Positions 53,904 to 63,386 of a stretch of 64,000 bases of DNA are shown here, one piece after another. Position 1 is the first letter of the stretch. Each line of letters starts with the position of its first letter. The stretch covers positions 278,794 to 342,793 of the forward strand of contig NZ_KB902713.1 of NCBI RefSeq assembly GCF_000379605.1, in the 5' to 3' direction. This DNA is from Rhizobium giardinii bv. giardinii H152. GTDB lineage: Bacteria > Pseudomonadota > Alphaproteobacteria > Rhizobiales > Rhizobiaceae. The notes under the pieces are model-generated. The model ran no database searches, had not been told where the DNA came from, and saw only the letters and a program-made list of their open reading frames with translations. A program made the translations under genes and the position numbers.

Positions 53904-54818
53904 TTATTGGGAGAACTCCTTTGCGTGAAGCTTGACGAACTGGTGCATACTCGTCGGCTCCCTCCCAACGAGCTCCGCGAAATCATCGGTCAGTCGATTG
54001 TATCGACCCTGCTGATGAAGTTTGGCCATCGTGGCCAGATGGCTGATGACATGGGCCGGCACTCCCCGTTCGCGCAATTTGTCGGCCCAGGCCGCGATCG
54101 GCACGTCCCGATACCGGATGGTCCGCCCAAGCGCGTCGGAGAAGTTTTTCGCGTAGTGGTTCAGATCAGCGGTGACCTGACCTGTCAGATTGTAGATGCG
54201 ACCGATGTACGGGGTCGGTTCGGCCAGTATCGTTGAGACGGCGTCGGCTATGTCGATGGAGGAGATTGGTGAGGTGATGCTGTTGCCAAGCGGCAGGATC
54301 AGCTCGTCATTCTCCCGAACCCCGGCGGCGGCGAAGAACAGGAAAAACCCTTCCATGAAGACCGTTGGCCGTACAGTGACCACCGGCAGGCCCGACCATT
54401 CGAGCGCCTGCTCGGCCAGCCAGTGCTGCTTTTGCTGCGGGCTATCGGTCGTTTCGGTGATGCTCATTTGCGAGACCGTCATCTGCGACATGTTCACAAA
54501 TACCTCAACCCCATGATGGCGAGCAATAGCCGCGGTGTTGACGGTTGCTTCGAGATAGGATGGCGACACGGACATGCCGAAATAGATTCGTGAAACACCT
54601 TCCATGGCGCGATGCATGGAGGGGAGGTCCGTCAGGTCGGCGACGACGACTTCAGCGCCGAGATCGCGCAACGCTGCCGAGCGGTCATCCTCCCGCCGCA
54701 CCAGGGCGCGGACGTAAAATCCTCTGGCCAGGAGGTTGGTCGTTACATTGCGGCCGATTGCCCCAACGGCGCCCGCGGCGCCTGTCACAAGGATAGGGCG
54801 GTCATCTTTCTTGTCCAT
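53904..54818 (-). CDS. NmrA-family/atypical SDR NAD(P)-binding protein
   Basis: 304 residues. N-terminal Rossmann GxxGxxG motif ILVTGAAGAVGAIGRNVTTN, VVVADLTDLPSMHRAMEGVS, then PVVTVRPTVFMEGFFLFFAA. NmrA/QOR2-like proteins act as redox sensors or quinone/aldehyde reductases without the usual SDR Tyr-Lys motif. Downstream of an SDR gene by 71 bp in the same direction. Confidence 0.85.
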   Translation of the reverse strand: MDKKDDRPILVTGAAGAVGAIGRNVTTNLLARGFYVRALVRREDDRSAALRDLGAEVVVADLTDLPSMHRAMEGVSRIYFGMSVSPSYLEATVNTAAIARHHGVEVFVNMSQMTVSQMSITETTDSPQQKQHWLAEQALEWSGLPVVTVRPTVFMEGFFLFFAAAGVRENDELILPLGNSITSPISSIDIADAVSTILAEPTPYIGRIYNLTGQVTADLNHYAKNFSDALGRTIRYRDVPIAAWADKLRERGVPAHVISHLATMAKLHQQGRYNRLTDDFAELVGREPTSMHQFVKLHAKEFSQ

Positions 54819-54889
54819 TCATTCCTCACTGTGTCTGTCGGGATCGGAGTGCGAGGCTCGATTCCGTCTGTTGCCGGCCGATTGCAGGG

Positions 54890-55723
54890 CTAAGCTCCCG
54901 TAACGTTTTTCATGACGGCTCGCTGCATTGAACGCGGTGTCAGGCGATTTGAAAATACAATGATGTTGTTCATGAACCCTGGGAGGACGGATGCTTTTCC
55001 TTTCGCAAGCGCCCGCAGACCGGTTTCGGCGGTCGGACGAGGCTTCATCGTCAGAAAACGCAGCAACGGTGACACAGGCGCGCTGGCCGCTGCATCGAAT
55101 CCTGTTTCGGTGTGGCCCGGGCAAAGGCAGGTGACAGTTACGCCGCGAGGGCGCAGCTCGTCGTGCAGCGCTTCACCAAAGGAAAGGACGTAAGACTTCG
55201 TAGCAGCATAAGCGGCAAACCCGGGAACAGGCTGGAATGACAGAATGCTCGCAATGAGAAGTATCTGTCCGGCCCCACGGGTTGCCATATCCTGCCCGAA
55301 GATAAAGCTCAGTTCCGTCACCGCCGTGATGTTGAGCTGCATCATATCGGTCGTGCGCTCCAGCGGGGTGTCCAAAAAGTCCCCATGCAACCCGTACCCG
55401 GCATTGTTCACCAGAATATCGATCTGCAGCGACTTGTCGTCCAGACTGCTTTTCAAGCGAGCGGCAGCACCAGGGACTGCAAGATCGATCGGTTCGACCA
55501 CGATCTCGACACCATATTTCTGTCGAAGCTCTGTGGCGAGCTTCTCCATCGGCTCCCTACGCCGGGCGGCGAGCACAAGATTTACCTTCTGCGCTGCCAA
55601 GAGTTCGGCATATTCGAGACCCATGCCGCTGGACGCACCGGTGATCAGGGCCCGCTTCGCTGCGGCACCATTCGGTTTTCCTACGAGGGACGTTTGCGTT
55701 TCCGCGTTAACAACATTTTGCAT
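54890..55723 (-). CDS. Short-chain dehydrogenase/reductase
   Basis: 277 residues from MQNVVNAETQTSLVGKPNGA (ATG 55723 after AAAGGAAAACC). Cofactor motif ALITGASSGMGLEYAELLAA, NNAGYG, active site Ser in LLIASILSFQ and Tyr-x3-Lys in GFAAYAATKSYVLS. Classical SDR; substrate unknown. An upstream frame to 55879 overlaps the aldehyde dehydrogenase. Middle gene of the cargo operon. Confidence 0.92.
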   Translation of the reverse strand: MQNVVNAETQTSLVGKPNGAAAKRALITGASSGMGLEYAELLAAQKVNLVLAARRREPMEKLATELRQKYGVEIVVEPIDLAVPGAAARLKSSLDDKSLQIDILVNNAGYGLHGDFLDTPLERTTDMMQLNITAVTELSFIFGQDMATRGAGQILLIASILSFQPVPGFAAYAATKSYVLSFGEALHDELRPRGVTVTCLCPGHTETGFDAAASAPVSPLLRFLTMKPRPTAETGLRALAKGKASVLPGFMNNIIVFSNRLTPRSMQRAVMKNVTGA

Positions 55724-55803
55724 TGGTTTTCCTTTCAATTGCATGGATATTTCGGAGGAGCTGACACGAGGTCGTGCTTGTTCGCCCCTGCAAAGTTGAA
55801 TCT

Positions 55804-57222
55804 TCACCGGAGCATGACGTTCAGGATGCGCTCGGTCAGCTTTCCGTATGGGGGGTGGAACAGTTTGACGGTGTTCCACCGTCCCTGCTCATAGATGCCT
55901 TTGGCATGGCTCAGTCGCCTGAAGCCCTCAACGCCGTGATAGGCCCCTATTCCGCTGGCGCCGACGCCGCCGAAAGGCAAGTCGTCCTGCGCGACATGCA
56001 TGATGGTACCGTTGACCGTGACGTTGCCCGATGTCGTGCGGTCGAGCACCTTGCGTCGGTCCGCATCGTCACCGCCGAAATAGTAAAGCGCGAGTGGCCG
56101 GGGCCGGGCGTTCACATAGGCGATCGCTTCATCGATGTCTCGATAGGGAAAAATCGGCAGGATCGGACCGAAAATCTCCTCATGTGCGATCTTCATTTCA
56201 TCGGTGACGCCAAGCACGATGGTCGGCGCAAGGGTGTGCGGACGGCGGGCGGCATCACCTGGCCGGTGCCCGACCTCGATGATCTGCGCTCCGTGTGCAC
56301 GTGCATCCTCGATCAGGTCTATCAGGGTTCCATACTGACGGTCGTTGACGATCGACGTATAGTCCTCGCTGGTTGGGCCGTCTGGGTAGGCGGCCTTTAC
56401 CAGCCTGTCATAGCTGTCAACGAACGCGTTGATTTCAGATTCATGCACCAAGGCATAATCGGGAGCGATGCAGGTCTGCCCGCCGCTGAGGAGCTTCCCC
56501 CAGACGATGTCAGACACGGTGCGGTCATGCACGCTGCCTTTGGCAATGATGGTCGGAGACTTGCCGCCAAGTTCGAGCGTAACGGGAACGAGGTTTTCGC
56601 TCGCTGCTTTCATAACCGCGCGTCCCACGGCGGTGCTACCGGTGAAGACAAGATGATCGAATGGCAGTGCTGAGAATGCGGAACCGTCACCGTTGACAAG
56701 GGCAACCTGTTCTTCAGTGAAGAGTTCGGCAAGCATCGAGGCGAGCACGTCATTGGTCGCCGGTGTGAGCTTGGAGGGCTTAAGCATGACGCGGTTTCCC
56801 GCAGCGATCGCAGTAACCAGCGGCATCAGTGACAGCTGGACGGGGTAGTTCCAAGGCGCGATGACGCCGACAACGCCAACGGGCTGATACTCGATCCAGG
56901 CCCGGCCGAATTGCATCAGGAGCGAGACATGACGGCGCTCAGGCCGCATGAAACGGCGCAGGTTCTTACTAAGATAATCGATGCCAGCAACCACACCAAA
57001 GACCTCCATGATCGCTGTCTCCTGCCGGGCACGATGCCCAAAGTCACAAGCGACGGCCGCCTCAAGAGCCGCGCGGTGACCGATCAGCGCCTGCTTCAGT
57101 TTAGCGAGATCGGCGCGACGATAAGCGAGTGTTGGGGCTCCATCGCGCAGGAACGCGGCGCGTTGGCGAGCGAGAAGGCTGTCCCTATGATCGGCGTCAG
57201 TGATTTTTGCTATGGCGTTCAT
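55804..57222 (-). CDS. Aldehyde dehydrogenase (coniferyl-aldehyde dehydrogenase type)
   Basis: 472 residues. VVGVIAPWNYPVQLSLMPLV, FTGSTAVGRAVMKA, catalytic Glu in VTLELGGKSPTIIAKGS, catalytic Cys in LLSGGQTCIAPDYA, EEIFGPILPIFP. C-terminal GGVGASGIGAYHGVEGFRRL is typical of the ALDH3/coniferyl-aldehyde group. First gene of the cargo operon, divergent from tetR. Probably protects from or uses a toxic aldehyde. Confidence 0.93.
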   Translation of the reverse strand: MNAIAKITDADHRDSLLARQRAAFLRDGAPTLAYRRADLAKLKQALIGHRAALEAAVACDFGHRARQETAIMEVFGVVAGIDYLSKNLRRFMRPERRHVSLLMQFGRAWIEYQPVGVVGVIAPWNYPVQLSLMPLVTAIAAGNRVMLKPSKLTPATNDVLASMLAELFTEEQVALVNGDGSAFSALPFDHLVFTGSTAVGRAVMKAASENLVPVTLELGGKSPTIIAKGSVHDRTVSDIVWGKLLSGGQTCIAPDYALVHESEINAFVDSYDRLVKAAYPDGPTSEDYTSIVNDRQYGTLIDLIEDARAHGAQIIEVGHRPGDAARRPHTLAPTIVLGVTDEMKIAHEEIFGPILPIFPYRDIDEAIAYVNARPRPLALYYFGGDDADRRKVLDRTTSGNVTVNGTIMHVAQDDLPFGGVGASGIGAYHGVEGFRRLSHAKGIYEQGRWNTVKLFHPPYGKLTERILNVMLR

Positions 57223-57233
57223 GGTGCACTCCG

Positions 57234-57264
57234 ATGTAGACAGAAGAAACTTATGTCTCTACAT
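57234..57264. promoter_or_regulatory. Inverted repeat in the tetR-ALDH promoter, site 1
   Basis: ATGTAGA (57234-57240) and TCTACAT (57258-57264), 17 bases apart, in the intergenic region. Confidence 0.5.
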
Positions 57265-57292
57265 AGGCGATGAAGTTACCAGTGTCAACAAT

Positions 57293-57307
57293 GTTTCTAT
57301 GAGAAAC
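57293..57307. promoter_or_regulatory. Dyad GTTTCTATGAGAAAC in the tetR-ALDH promoter, site 2
   Basis: A 15-bp dyad with 6-bp arms and 3-base centre, 11 bp before the tetR start; a fitting TetR-family operator. Confidence 0.6.
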
Positions 57308-57318
57308 TTCGAGGTACC

Positions 57319-57936
57319 ATGCAGGCTACACCCCACCGCCCCTATCATCACGGTGATCTCCGCCGTGCGATCATTGAAACTGCTCTGGACATGCTTCGGA
57401 CAGAGAAGGATTGGCAGTTCACACTGCGGGAAGTCGCCCGTCGGGCAGGCGTCAGCCACGCGGCGCCCTACAAGCACTTTCCGGACCGGACTGCCCTTCT
57501 AGTAGAACTCGCCATGATTGGATTCGATCGACTACGCGAGGCGCTACTGGATGCGAAACCCGAAGCCCCCCGATCTCTGCTCGAGGAGATCACTCCGATA
57601 TCTCTGGCATATGTCGCGTTCGGAACCGACAACCCGGCCTTATATCGCCTGATGTTCAGCGCGGAGGAGGGACGGGCCGTAGGAATGCATCTCGATCAAA
57701 GGGCGCTCGCGGTATTCGAGGTGGTGCTGGACATGCTCGGACGCGGTCAGGCTGCTGGCACCATTCGTAAGCGGCCAGTCAGGGGACAGGCGACCGCAGC
57801 ATGGGCGCTCATTCACGGCATCACCCTGCTCGCGATCGATGGACTTCTGGTGCCAGAAAAGGTCGGATCGGCGCCGCTGGAGGCAGCCATTGCCACTCTG
57901 GTGGATGGGCTGGCAATTCCGCAACCGAACACTTAG
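57319..57936 (+). CDS. TetR-family repressor
   Basis: 205 residues. N-terminal HTH (AIIETALDMLRTEKDWQFTL, REVARRAGVSHAAPYKHFPD) and a WHG-type C-terminal ligand domain. Divergent from the aldehyde dehydrogenase operon with dyads in between; should repress it and respond to a small molecule. Confidence 0.94.
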   Translation: MQATPHRPYHHGDLRRAIIETALDMLRTEKDWQFTLREVARRAGVSHAAPYKHFPDRTALLVELAMIGFDRLREALLDAKPEAPRSLLEEITPISLAYVAFGTDNPALYRLMFSAEEGRAVGMHLDQRALAVFEVVLDMLGRGQAAGTIRKRPVRGQATAAWALIHGITLLAIDGLLVPEKVGSAPLEAAIATLVDGLAIPQPNT

Positions 57937-58038
57937 CTGATACGAGGCCAGGGCCGCATGCCCTGTCTGCAGAGCAGAGCCATTGCACGAAGTCCCGACA
58001 GCGGCCGAGAAGGTGCAAGGCTCACTACCCCACAGTAC

Positions 58039-58222
58039 TCAAATTCCACGCTTGTGACGGACGAGCAGCTTTTCGCCATCGGCTCGCAATTCGCCTTTTG
58101 GGCCAACAAATCGATATAGCGTCTGCCTGGTGACGCCGAGTTCAGCGCAAAGGTCTGCCACTTTCGTTTCCGGCTTTCCCATCGCCGCTTGGGCAAGGCG
58201 CAGTTTCGCGGGCGTCATTTTT
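58039..58222 (-). pseudogene. C-terminal fragment of a serine resolvase (TnpR type)
   Basis: MTPAKLRLAQAAMGKPETKV, ADLCAELGVTRQTLYRFVGP, ending HKRGI* is the HTH_7 DNA-binding end of Tn3-type resolvases. The catalytic N-terminus (Ser) is lacking; frame upstream (FFLPK) is unrelated. Close to the right inverted repeat, so probably the remnant of the parental Tn3-family element. Confidence 0.85.
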
Positions 58223-58287
58223 GGGAGGAAAAACCAACGCTCGACGATTCCGGCTTCCGACCACTGCCGTTCTCGATCTGATCCGTC

Positions 58288-58323
58288 TACCGTATATCTG
58301 TGCCCCTTTAATGTTCAGGGGCC
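58288..58323 (-). repeat. Right 36-bp terminal inverted repeat
   Basis: Complement of 53543-53578, all 36 bases identical; ends TTCAGGGGCC on the plus strand. Confidence 0.9.
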
Positions 58324-58328
58324 ACTGC
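58324..58328. repeat. Right 5-bp target duplication ACTGC
   Basis: ACTGC directly after the right 36-bp inverted repeat, matching 53538-53542. Confidence 0.8.
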
Positions 58329-58689
58329 GCCGGTGGCGGCTGGCCACCGGCGATCTGATTGCGGATTTCGGATTAGCGGGACAGCGATTCCGGTAAAGTT
58401 TTCACTAAATCGCGGACAGTCTTGCGGGATCGACTTTCGTTCGCCTGGTTGATGTCATTGGTTATTGATTTCGGCGTTGCGCGCTTCGGTCAAGAGCGGT
58501 CGTGGTTTTTGCTTATATTGGATATAGCCTGCGCAAATGGGCTGCTGCTGCAGCCGATAACGCGTGCAGGCCCATATTATTCCCAGCTTTATTATATAAT
58601 AATTGAAGGTTCGCGGCCTGCGTCCATGTATTCCGCTTACGTAAATGTCGTTCGAGTTCTCAAGGGCTCGTTCTTTTTTTGGATCCCTG
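58329..58689. other. Non-coding region upstream of the AraC gene
   Basis: About 360 bp. It becomes AT-rich near 58560-58605, with the perfect palindrome TTATTATATAATAA (58589-58602), a likely promoter/operator area. Confidence 0.4.
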
Positions 58690-59694
58690 ATGAGGTACGT
58701 TACTCGTTCTACCTTCCGTATCGTGAAAGCCGATGCTGACGAGATGTCGGAGCACTATGCAAAGACATTGTTCCCCGCCCAGGTGGAGCCCCTTAAACAG
58801 CGCCAACGAATTTCTGCTGAAGACCGGCATTATACCGCCGGCCGCTACAGCGTGTGGAACGGGAGATGCCATTCCGGCATGAAGGTGGCGCTCGCCGGTG
58901 CGCCAGACGCCTACGTCCTCTACCTCCCATCCTCGGGCGCCATGGAGATGGACCTCGGCCGGCACCGCGTCGTATCTACGGCGACGACCGGTTTTTTTGG
59001 TGACATGTCGCGCTTCGAAAAGCTGGTACTGCATGAAGACCGGAGCCATATCGGCATGGCGTTCGAAAAATCGGCGATGATACAGCAACTGAGCGAGCTT
59101 CTGGACGGACCTGTCACGGACAGCATCGAATTTGCCGGGACGGTTGATCTCACAACCGTGAAAGGCTCACGGCTGGCAGCGCTTGGAACCCTTGTCTGGA
59201 ATTGCCTTGATGTCGATGCTGCCGACCAGCTCTCGCCGGTCGCCATCGAGCGTCTGTTTCAGACAATGATGACCGTGCTTCTGGAGGTGGTCCCGAACAA
59301 CTACATGCCGCGGCTGACACGACCAGTTTCTCCTGCTGTCCCCAGACGATTGAAAAGAGCGATCGAGTATATGTATGCCAACGTGTCGCGCTCGATAACC
59401 GTCGCGGATATCGCGCGCGAAGCCGGCACCAGCGTGCGCGCGTTGCAAGTTTCTTTTCAGCAGTTCAAAGCCACCACGCCGTTGAATTACTTGCGGATGA
59501 TTAGACTCGAAGGCGCTCGAAAAGCCCTGGCGGACGATGCCAATCCCCTGCCTATTGCCGATATCGCACGGAACTGGGGGTTTTCACATATGGGTCGCTT
59601 TGCGGCGTCCTGCTATGAAGCCTTTGGAGAAACGCCGTCAGAGACGGCCAAGATGCGCTGGAGCGAAGCCAAGAAACGCAGCATGGCAGAGTAG
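58690..59694 (+). CDS. AraC-family transcriptional regulator
   Basis: About 334 residues from ATG 58690 (MRYVTRSTFRIVKADADEMS); 58645 is an alternative. N-terminal sensor domain of the AraC_binding_2 type (LYLPSSGAMEMDLGRHRVVS), C-terminal two HTH motifs (SITVADIAREAGTSVRALQV and PIADIARNWGFSHMGRFAAS, ending CYEAFGETPSE). Targets unknown. Confidence 0.92.
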   Translation: MRYVTRSTFRIVKADADEMSEHYAKTLFPAQVEPLKQRQRISAEDRHYTAGRYSVWNGRCHSGMKVALAGAPDAYVLYLPSSGAMEMDLGRHRVVSTATTGFFGDMSRFEKLVLHEDRSHIGMAFEKSAMIQQLSELLDGPVTDSIEFAGTVDLTTVKGSRLAALGTLVWNCLDVDAADQLSPVAIERLFQTMMTVLLEVVPNNYMPRLTRPVSPAVPRRLKRAIEYMYANVSRSITVADIAREAGTSVRALQVSFQQFKATTPLNYLRMIRLEGARKALADDANPLPIADIARNWGFSHMGRFAASCYEAFGETPSETAKMRWSEAKKRSMAE

Positions 59695-59983
59695 AGAACT
59701 TGGGCGATCAGTGCGAATCGCCCCCGCCAGGCCTACAGCCTGGGTAAAGGGCCTCGCGCCGCTGTCATGAACGACGGACGAAAGCTGAAACCGCCCATCG
59801 CGGTAACATGATCGATGGGCGGGTATCACTTTCAGGCATGCGGCCTTCATGGCCGCAGCATTTACCGCAAGAGATTGCCGCGACCGACGTCGAACCTCAA
59901 TGCGCCGCGGGCAGCCCGGTTATCTCTCCCCTGATTTTGCTGCGGAGTTTGTATAACGCGTGCGCTATCCGGACTCCGGCCTT

Positions 59984-61240
59984 TCAACGCCGCGCGAGGA
60001 TTTCATGTAGGCGATGCTGTGCCGTCTGAGGCGTAATGGTCTGGTCGTTGAAGAAGTCCGCAAGGACGCCGATCCAGCCTTCCGACATCTGCGCCGGCAT
60101 GGCCATGGACTGGGCACTCACCTCGCCTTTCCTCTCAGTGATCATTTTCAAACCGAGCTGGCCACAGCGATCGAGCCCGCTTGGATCAACATCGGTACGC
60201 GCCGGGAGCGAGCCCTTGATACGGCTGAAGGCCACCTGATTGTCGCGGTCGAGCACCATGCGGGCGAAGGCCTGCTGTGCCTCAGCGGCCTCCTCGCGAT
60301 TTGTCAGCGGAAAGGCAAAGGCATCGATGACCATGAAGTAGGCAATGGCAGTGCCGGGCACTAGGCTGCAACCAAAGTCCTTGTCAACGGTGTAACCGCG
60401 AGCCGCCAGCTCACCCTTTGCCCAGTCGCCCATGAACTGCATGCCGGCGTCGCCCTGCCCCACGGCCGCGGTGGCATCCGCCCACGTCTTTTGCGCGCGC
60501 GCCGCGCTTGGCTCGACATAACGGGAGACGCGGCGCAGCATCTCGAGCGCTTCAATCATGCGCGGATCGGTGACCATGACCTGGTCGCCGCTGATGATGC
60601 GGGCATATCCTTCGGATCCGAGCTTCTGATACATGATGTTGTTGAAAATCAGCGATATCTCCCAGGGGCCACCGCCAATGGCGACAGGCAGGCGGCCGCT
60701 CGCCTTGATCTTGTCGGCAGCGGCGAAGATCTCGTCCCAGGTCTGCGGCGTCGCCAAGCCCAAGTCACGGAAGATGGCCTCGCTTGTCCAGAGCCAGTTC
60801 TCAGCGTGGATGTTGGTCGGCGCGAAATAGACCTTGCCGTCGTAGGTGATACGGTCGAGCACGGTGGCAGGCAATACGTCGCGCCAATTGTCATCCCTGG
60901 CCACCTGCTCAATGTCCAGTACAATCCCCATTTCCGGTAGCTCGCGCGAGCCCTCATTAGCATTCCATTGCATGACCGCCGGTGCGTATCCATTTGCAAT
61001 GCGCTCGCTGACGATCCTTTGCACCTCCACCTTGTTCCTGCCCGGCATATCGGCCCATTGACGACCGGCCGCAGCCCACGCCTTTCGAAAGATGTCGAGC
61101 GCCGCCGATTCACTTTTTGATACCCAGTAGTGTACGACATCGACTGTCATATCCTCTTCGGCAGTCGCTGGCTGTCCCTGGGACAAATTCGCAAGCACAA
61201 CGGTCGCGGCGAAACAAAACCGCCTTGCCCTCTTGTTCAT
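59984..61240 (-). CDS. ABC-type sugar solute-binding protein (orphan)
   Basis: 418 residues from ATG 61240 (MNKRARRFCFAATVVLANLS), signal peptide cleaved after ATA. Family 1 extracellular binding features: MQWNANEGSRELPEMGIVLD, YFAPTNIHAENWLWTSEAIF, DAGMQFMGDWAKGELAARG. No permease or ATPase gene is adjacent. The gene is 46 bp downstream of the GGDEF-EAL gene in the same direction and may be cotranscribed, perhaps as a ligand sensor. Confidence 0.9.
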   Translation of the reverse strand: MNKRARRFCFAATVVLANLSQGQPATAEEDMTVDVVHYWVSKSESAALDIFRKAWAAAGRQWADMPGRNKVEVQRIVSERIANGYAPAVMQWNANEGSRELPEMGIVLDIEQVARDDNWRDVLPATVLDRITYDGKVYFAPTNIHAENWLWTSEAIFRDLGLATPQTWDEIFAAADKIKASGRLPVAIGGGPWEISLIFNNIMYQKLGSEGYARIISGDQVMVTDPRMIEALEMLRRVSRYVEPSAARAQKTWADATAAVGQGDAGMQFMGDWAKGELAARGYTVDKDFGCSLVPGTAIAYFMVIDAFAFPLTNREEAAEAQQAFARMVLDRDNQVAFSRIKGSLPARTDVDPSGLDRCGQLGLKMITERKGEVSAQSMAMPAQMSEGWIGVLADFFNDQTITPQTAQHRLHEILARR

Positions 61241-61286
61241 CGGTGTCTTCCTTTCGAATGAGAAAAATCGAGTGCCGCCCAGCCGT

Positions 61287-63386
61287 CTAGCCGGCGGTTC
61301 GGCGGATGTGACGGGCCGCAGCACTCATCGAGGGCTCAGCGGCCACGAGCCCCTTCGGCAGACGCTCGCTCGCCACCTCGGCGGGTTGCGGTTTGGCGAA
61401 GAAATAGCCCTGGCCGATCTCACAGCCGGCGTTCACCAGGAAGCGCCGCTGCATATCGGTCTCGATGCCCTCGGCAACGCATCGCTTGCCAAGATTGCGC
61501 GAGAGATCGATCATCGCGCGAACGATCTGCTCCGAGCGCGTGTCAGTCCCTATGTCGGCGACGAAGCTGCGATCGATCTTCAGTTCGTCAAAGGGAAAGT
61601 CACGCAGGTGCACCAGCGAAGCAAACCCGGTTCCAAAGTCGTCGAGGGAGACGGAAAGGCCATGCTCGCGAAAGCGCGTTACCGTCTCAAGGATATGATC
61701 GGCATTGCGGTTGAGGAAGACATCTTCCGTCACTTCTACCGCGAAATCATGCCAGTCGAGGCCGTTTTCCCGGATGACCTGGGCGAGCATCTCGTAGCCG
61801 TCCTCGCCGACCAGAAGCGCCTCGGGCAGGTTGATCGCAATCGGTCCGGGGACAAGCCCGGCGTCTTTCCAGGCCCGCAGATCACGTCCGACGATAGATG
61901 CCACCGACCGGGTCATGCCGCGGATGAGATGCGGCCCTTCCATCAGCGGCAGGAAACGGCCCGGGGCCAACAGGCCAAGATTGGGATGGCGCCAGCGCAC
62001 GAGCGCCTCAAAACCCAGGGGCTCTCCCGTCAGCAGATTGACCTTCGGCTGGTAGTGCACGACAAATTCGTTGCGATCGACCGCAACGATGAGTGCGAGG
62101 GATAACTGGTTCTCCTCCAGTCGCCGCGCCAGCGCCGCTTCGTCGAATATGACGGCTGTGTTGCGCCCACTCTTGGCCGTGTAGAGCGCAAGGTCCGCGA
62201 CCCGCATCAGCCCCGGCTCGTCCGTTGCGTGATTGGGAACGACAGCGCCCCCGATGCTGGCCGAGACGCGCAAGGTGCGGGCCTCGAAGAGAAAATCCGT
62301 GGCGATCGTCGCCACGGCGCGATTGGCAATGTTTGCAAGTGTGGTTTCATCAACGATCCCGGGCAACAGCACTGCAAATTCGTCGCCGCCCAGCCGCGCG
62401 ACAAAGTCATCGGAACGGAAGACCCTCTCGAGCGCGGCTGCAACGTGACGCAACACCGCGTCGCCGGCTGGATGTCCGAAGCCGTCATTGATGCTCTTGA
62501 AACGGTCGAGGTCCACGAGCAGCACGGAAAAACCGGCGCCGCTTCGTCTGGACTCATTGAACAGATTGCCGAGTGCCTCGCTGAAGGCCGATCGATTGTG
62601 GATTCCTGTAAGCGAGTCGTTGTGGGCAAGTTGCTTCAGCTGAAATTCGAAGTCCATCGTCCGGCGATGCTCGTTCCGCAATTTCTTCAGCAGAGGACTG
62701 AACAGAAAAGCGCTCGCCAGTCCAAGAGTGGCAGCGATCAGCGCAAGAAGAGATGTGCTGATCATCTTCGCGTTGTCGATGCTGATGTCGCTGCGATCGT
62801 GGGTGCGGTTGATGAGGTCGCTGAACTGGCGGATCAGGGTGCCCTCCGACGATACGGCAAAGTCAATCGGTCCCCAGAAGGTGTAGCGTTGCCGACGCTC
62901 CTTGTTGGTGGCGCCAGCCACCCTCCCGGCACGCCGGAGGAAGTCTGCGAGTCGTCTGTTGAGGTCGACGCGCAACAGTTCGGAAGTCCCGTCGCGGGGG
63001 TTGAGCTTCTCCAGGAGATTCTGGCCGATGCGGCGGTGCAGTTCATCCAGCTGTCCGCTCATCGTTCGGATGTCAGCGACGGCTTCGCGGATGTCGTCGA
63101 CCATCGGCGCGACAATGTATTCCGGCAGGTTGGAATCGGCCGCGGCTCGCATCAGCGCCCGCGTCTGGTTGGCGAGCTGCTGGAAACGGATAAACTGGCT
63201 GCTGGTCAGGGAACTGATGTCCTGCTGGAGCGCATGGCGATCAAGGGCGACCATAACCGTCAGATATGTAGCGCCGATGAGTAAACTCATGACCATGACG
63301 GCTTGGGTATAGTTTCGCCCGATAGATTTGATGTAGCTTTCAAGGGAAGAGAGCGGCTTGGTCAGCGGGGTCGAGAGTCTCAGCAT
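61287..63386 (-). CDS. GGDEF-EAL domain cyclic-di-GMP protein
   Basis: 699 residues from ATG 63386, after GGAGG (gap 11). Two membrane segments (AVMVMSLLIGATYLTVMVAL; SLLALIAATLGLASAFLFSP) with a periplasmic region of about 170 residues. GGDEF domain with intact RLGGDEFAVLLPG, and EAL domain with GFEALVRWRHPNLG and DDFGTGFASL. May make or break c-di-GMP. Probably cotranscribed with the solute-binding protein gene. Confidence 0.95.
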   Translation of the reverse strand: MLRLSTPLTKPLSSLESYIKSIGRNYTQAVMVMSLLIGATYLTVMVALDRHALQQDISSLTSSQFIRFQQLANQTRALMRAAADSNLPEYIVAPMVDDIREAVADIRTMSGQLDELHRRIGQNLLEKLNPRDGTSELLRVDLNRRLADFLRRAGRVAGATNKERRQRYTFWGPIDFAVSSEGTLIRQFSDLINRTHDRSDISIDNAKMISTSLLALIAATLGLASAFLFSPLLKKLRNEHRRTMDFEFQLKQLAHNDSLTGIHNRSAFSEALGNLFNESRRSGAGFSVLLVDLDRFKSINDGFGHPAGDAVLRHVAAALERVFRSDDFVARLGGDEFAVLLPGIVDETTLANIANRAVATIATDFLFEARTLRVSASIGGAVVPNHATDEPGLMRVADLALYTAKSGRNTAVIFDEAALARRLEENQLSLALIVAVDRNEFVVHYQPKVNLLTGEPLGFEALVRWRHPNLGLLAPGRFLPLMEGPHLIRGMTRSVASIVGRDLRAWKDAGLVPGPIAINLPEALLVGEDGYEMLAQVIRENGLDWHDFAVEVTEDVFLNRNADHILETVTRFREHGLSVSLDDFGTGFASLVHLRDFPFDELKIDRSFVADIGTDTRSEQIVRAMIDLSRNLGKRCVAEGIETDMQRRFLVNAGCEIGQGYFFAKPQPAEVASERLPKGLVAAEPSMSAAARHIRRTAG

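Larger units (their letters stand above)
53543..58323. mobile_element. Tn3-like cargo element without transposase
   Basis: Bounded by perfect 36-bp inverted repeats (starting GGCCCCTGAACATTAAAGGG at 53543 and its complement ending at 58323) and a 5-bp duplication ACTGC. Both are the lengths of Tn3-family elements (38-bp IR, 5-bp target duplication). Inside: an nmrA-like, an SDR and an aldehyde dehydrogenase gene, a divergent tetR, and a C-terminal fragment of a serine resolvase. No transposase frame is present. The cargo could be mobilised in trans. Confidence 0.78.

Noticed and set aside
53715..54236. Plus-strand ORF inside the cargo element
   Set aside because: Mostly antisense to the nmrA-like gene; no domain.
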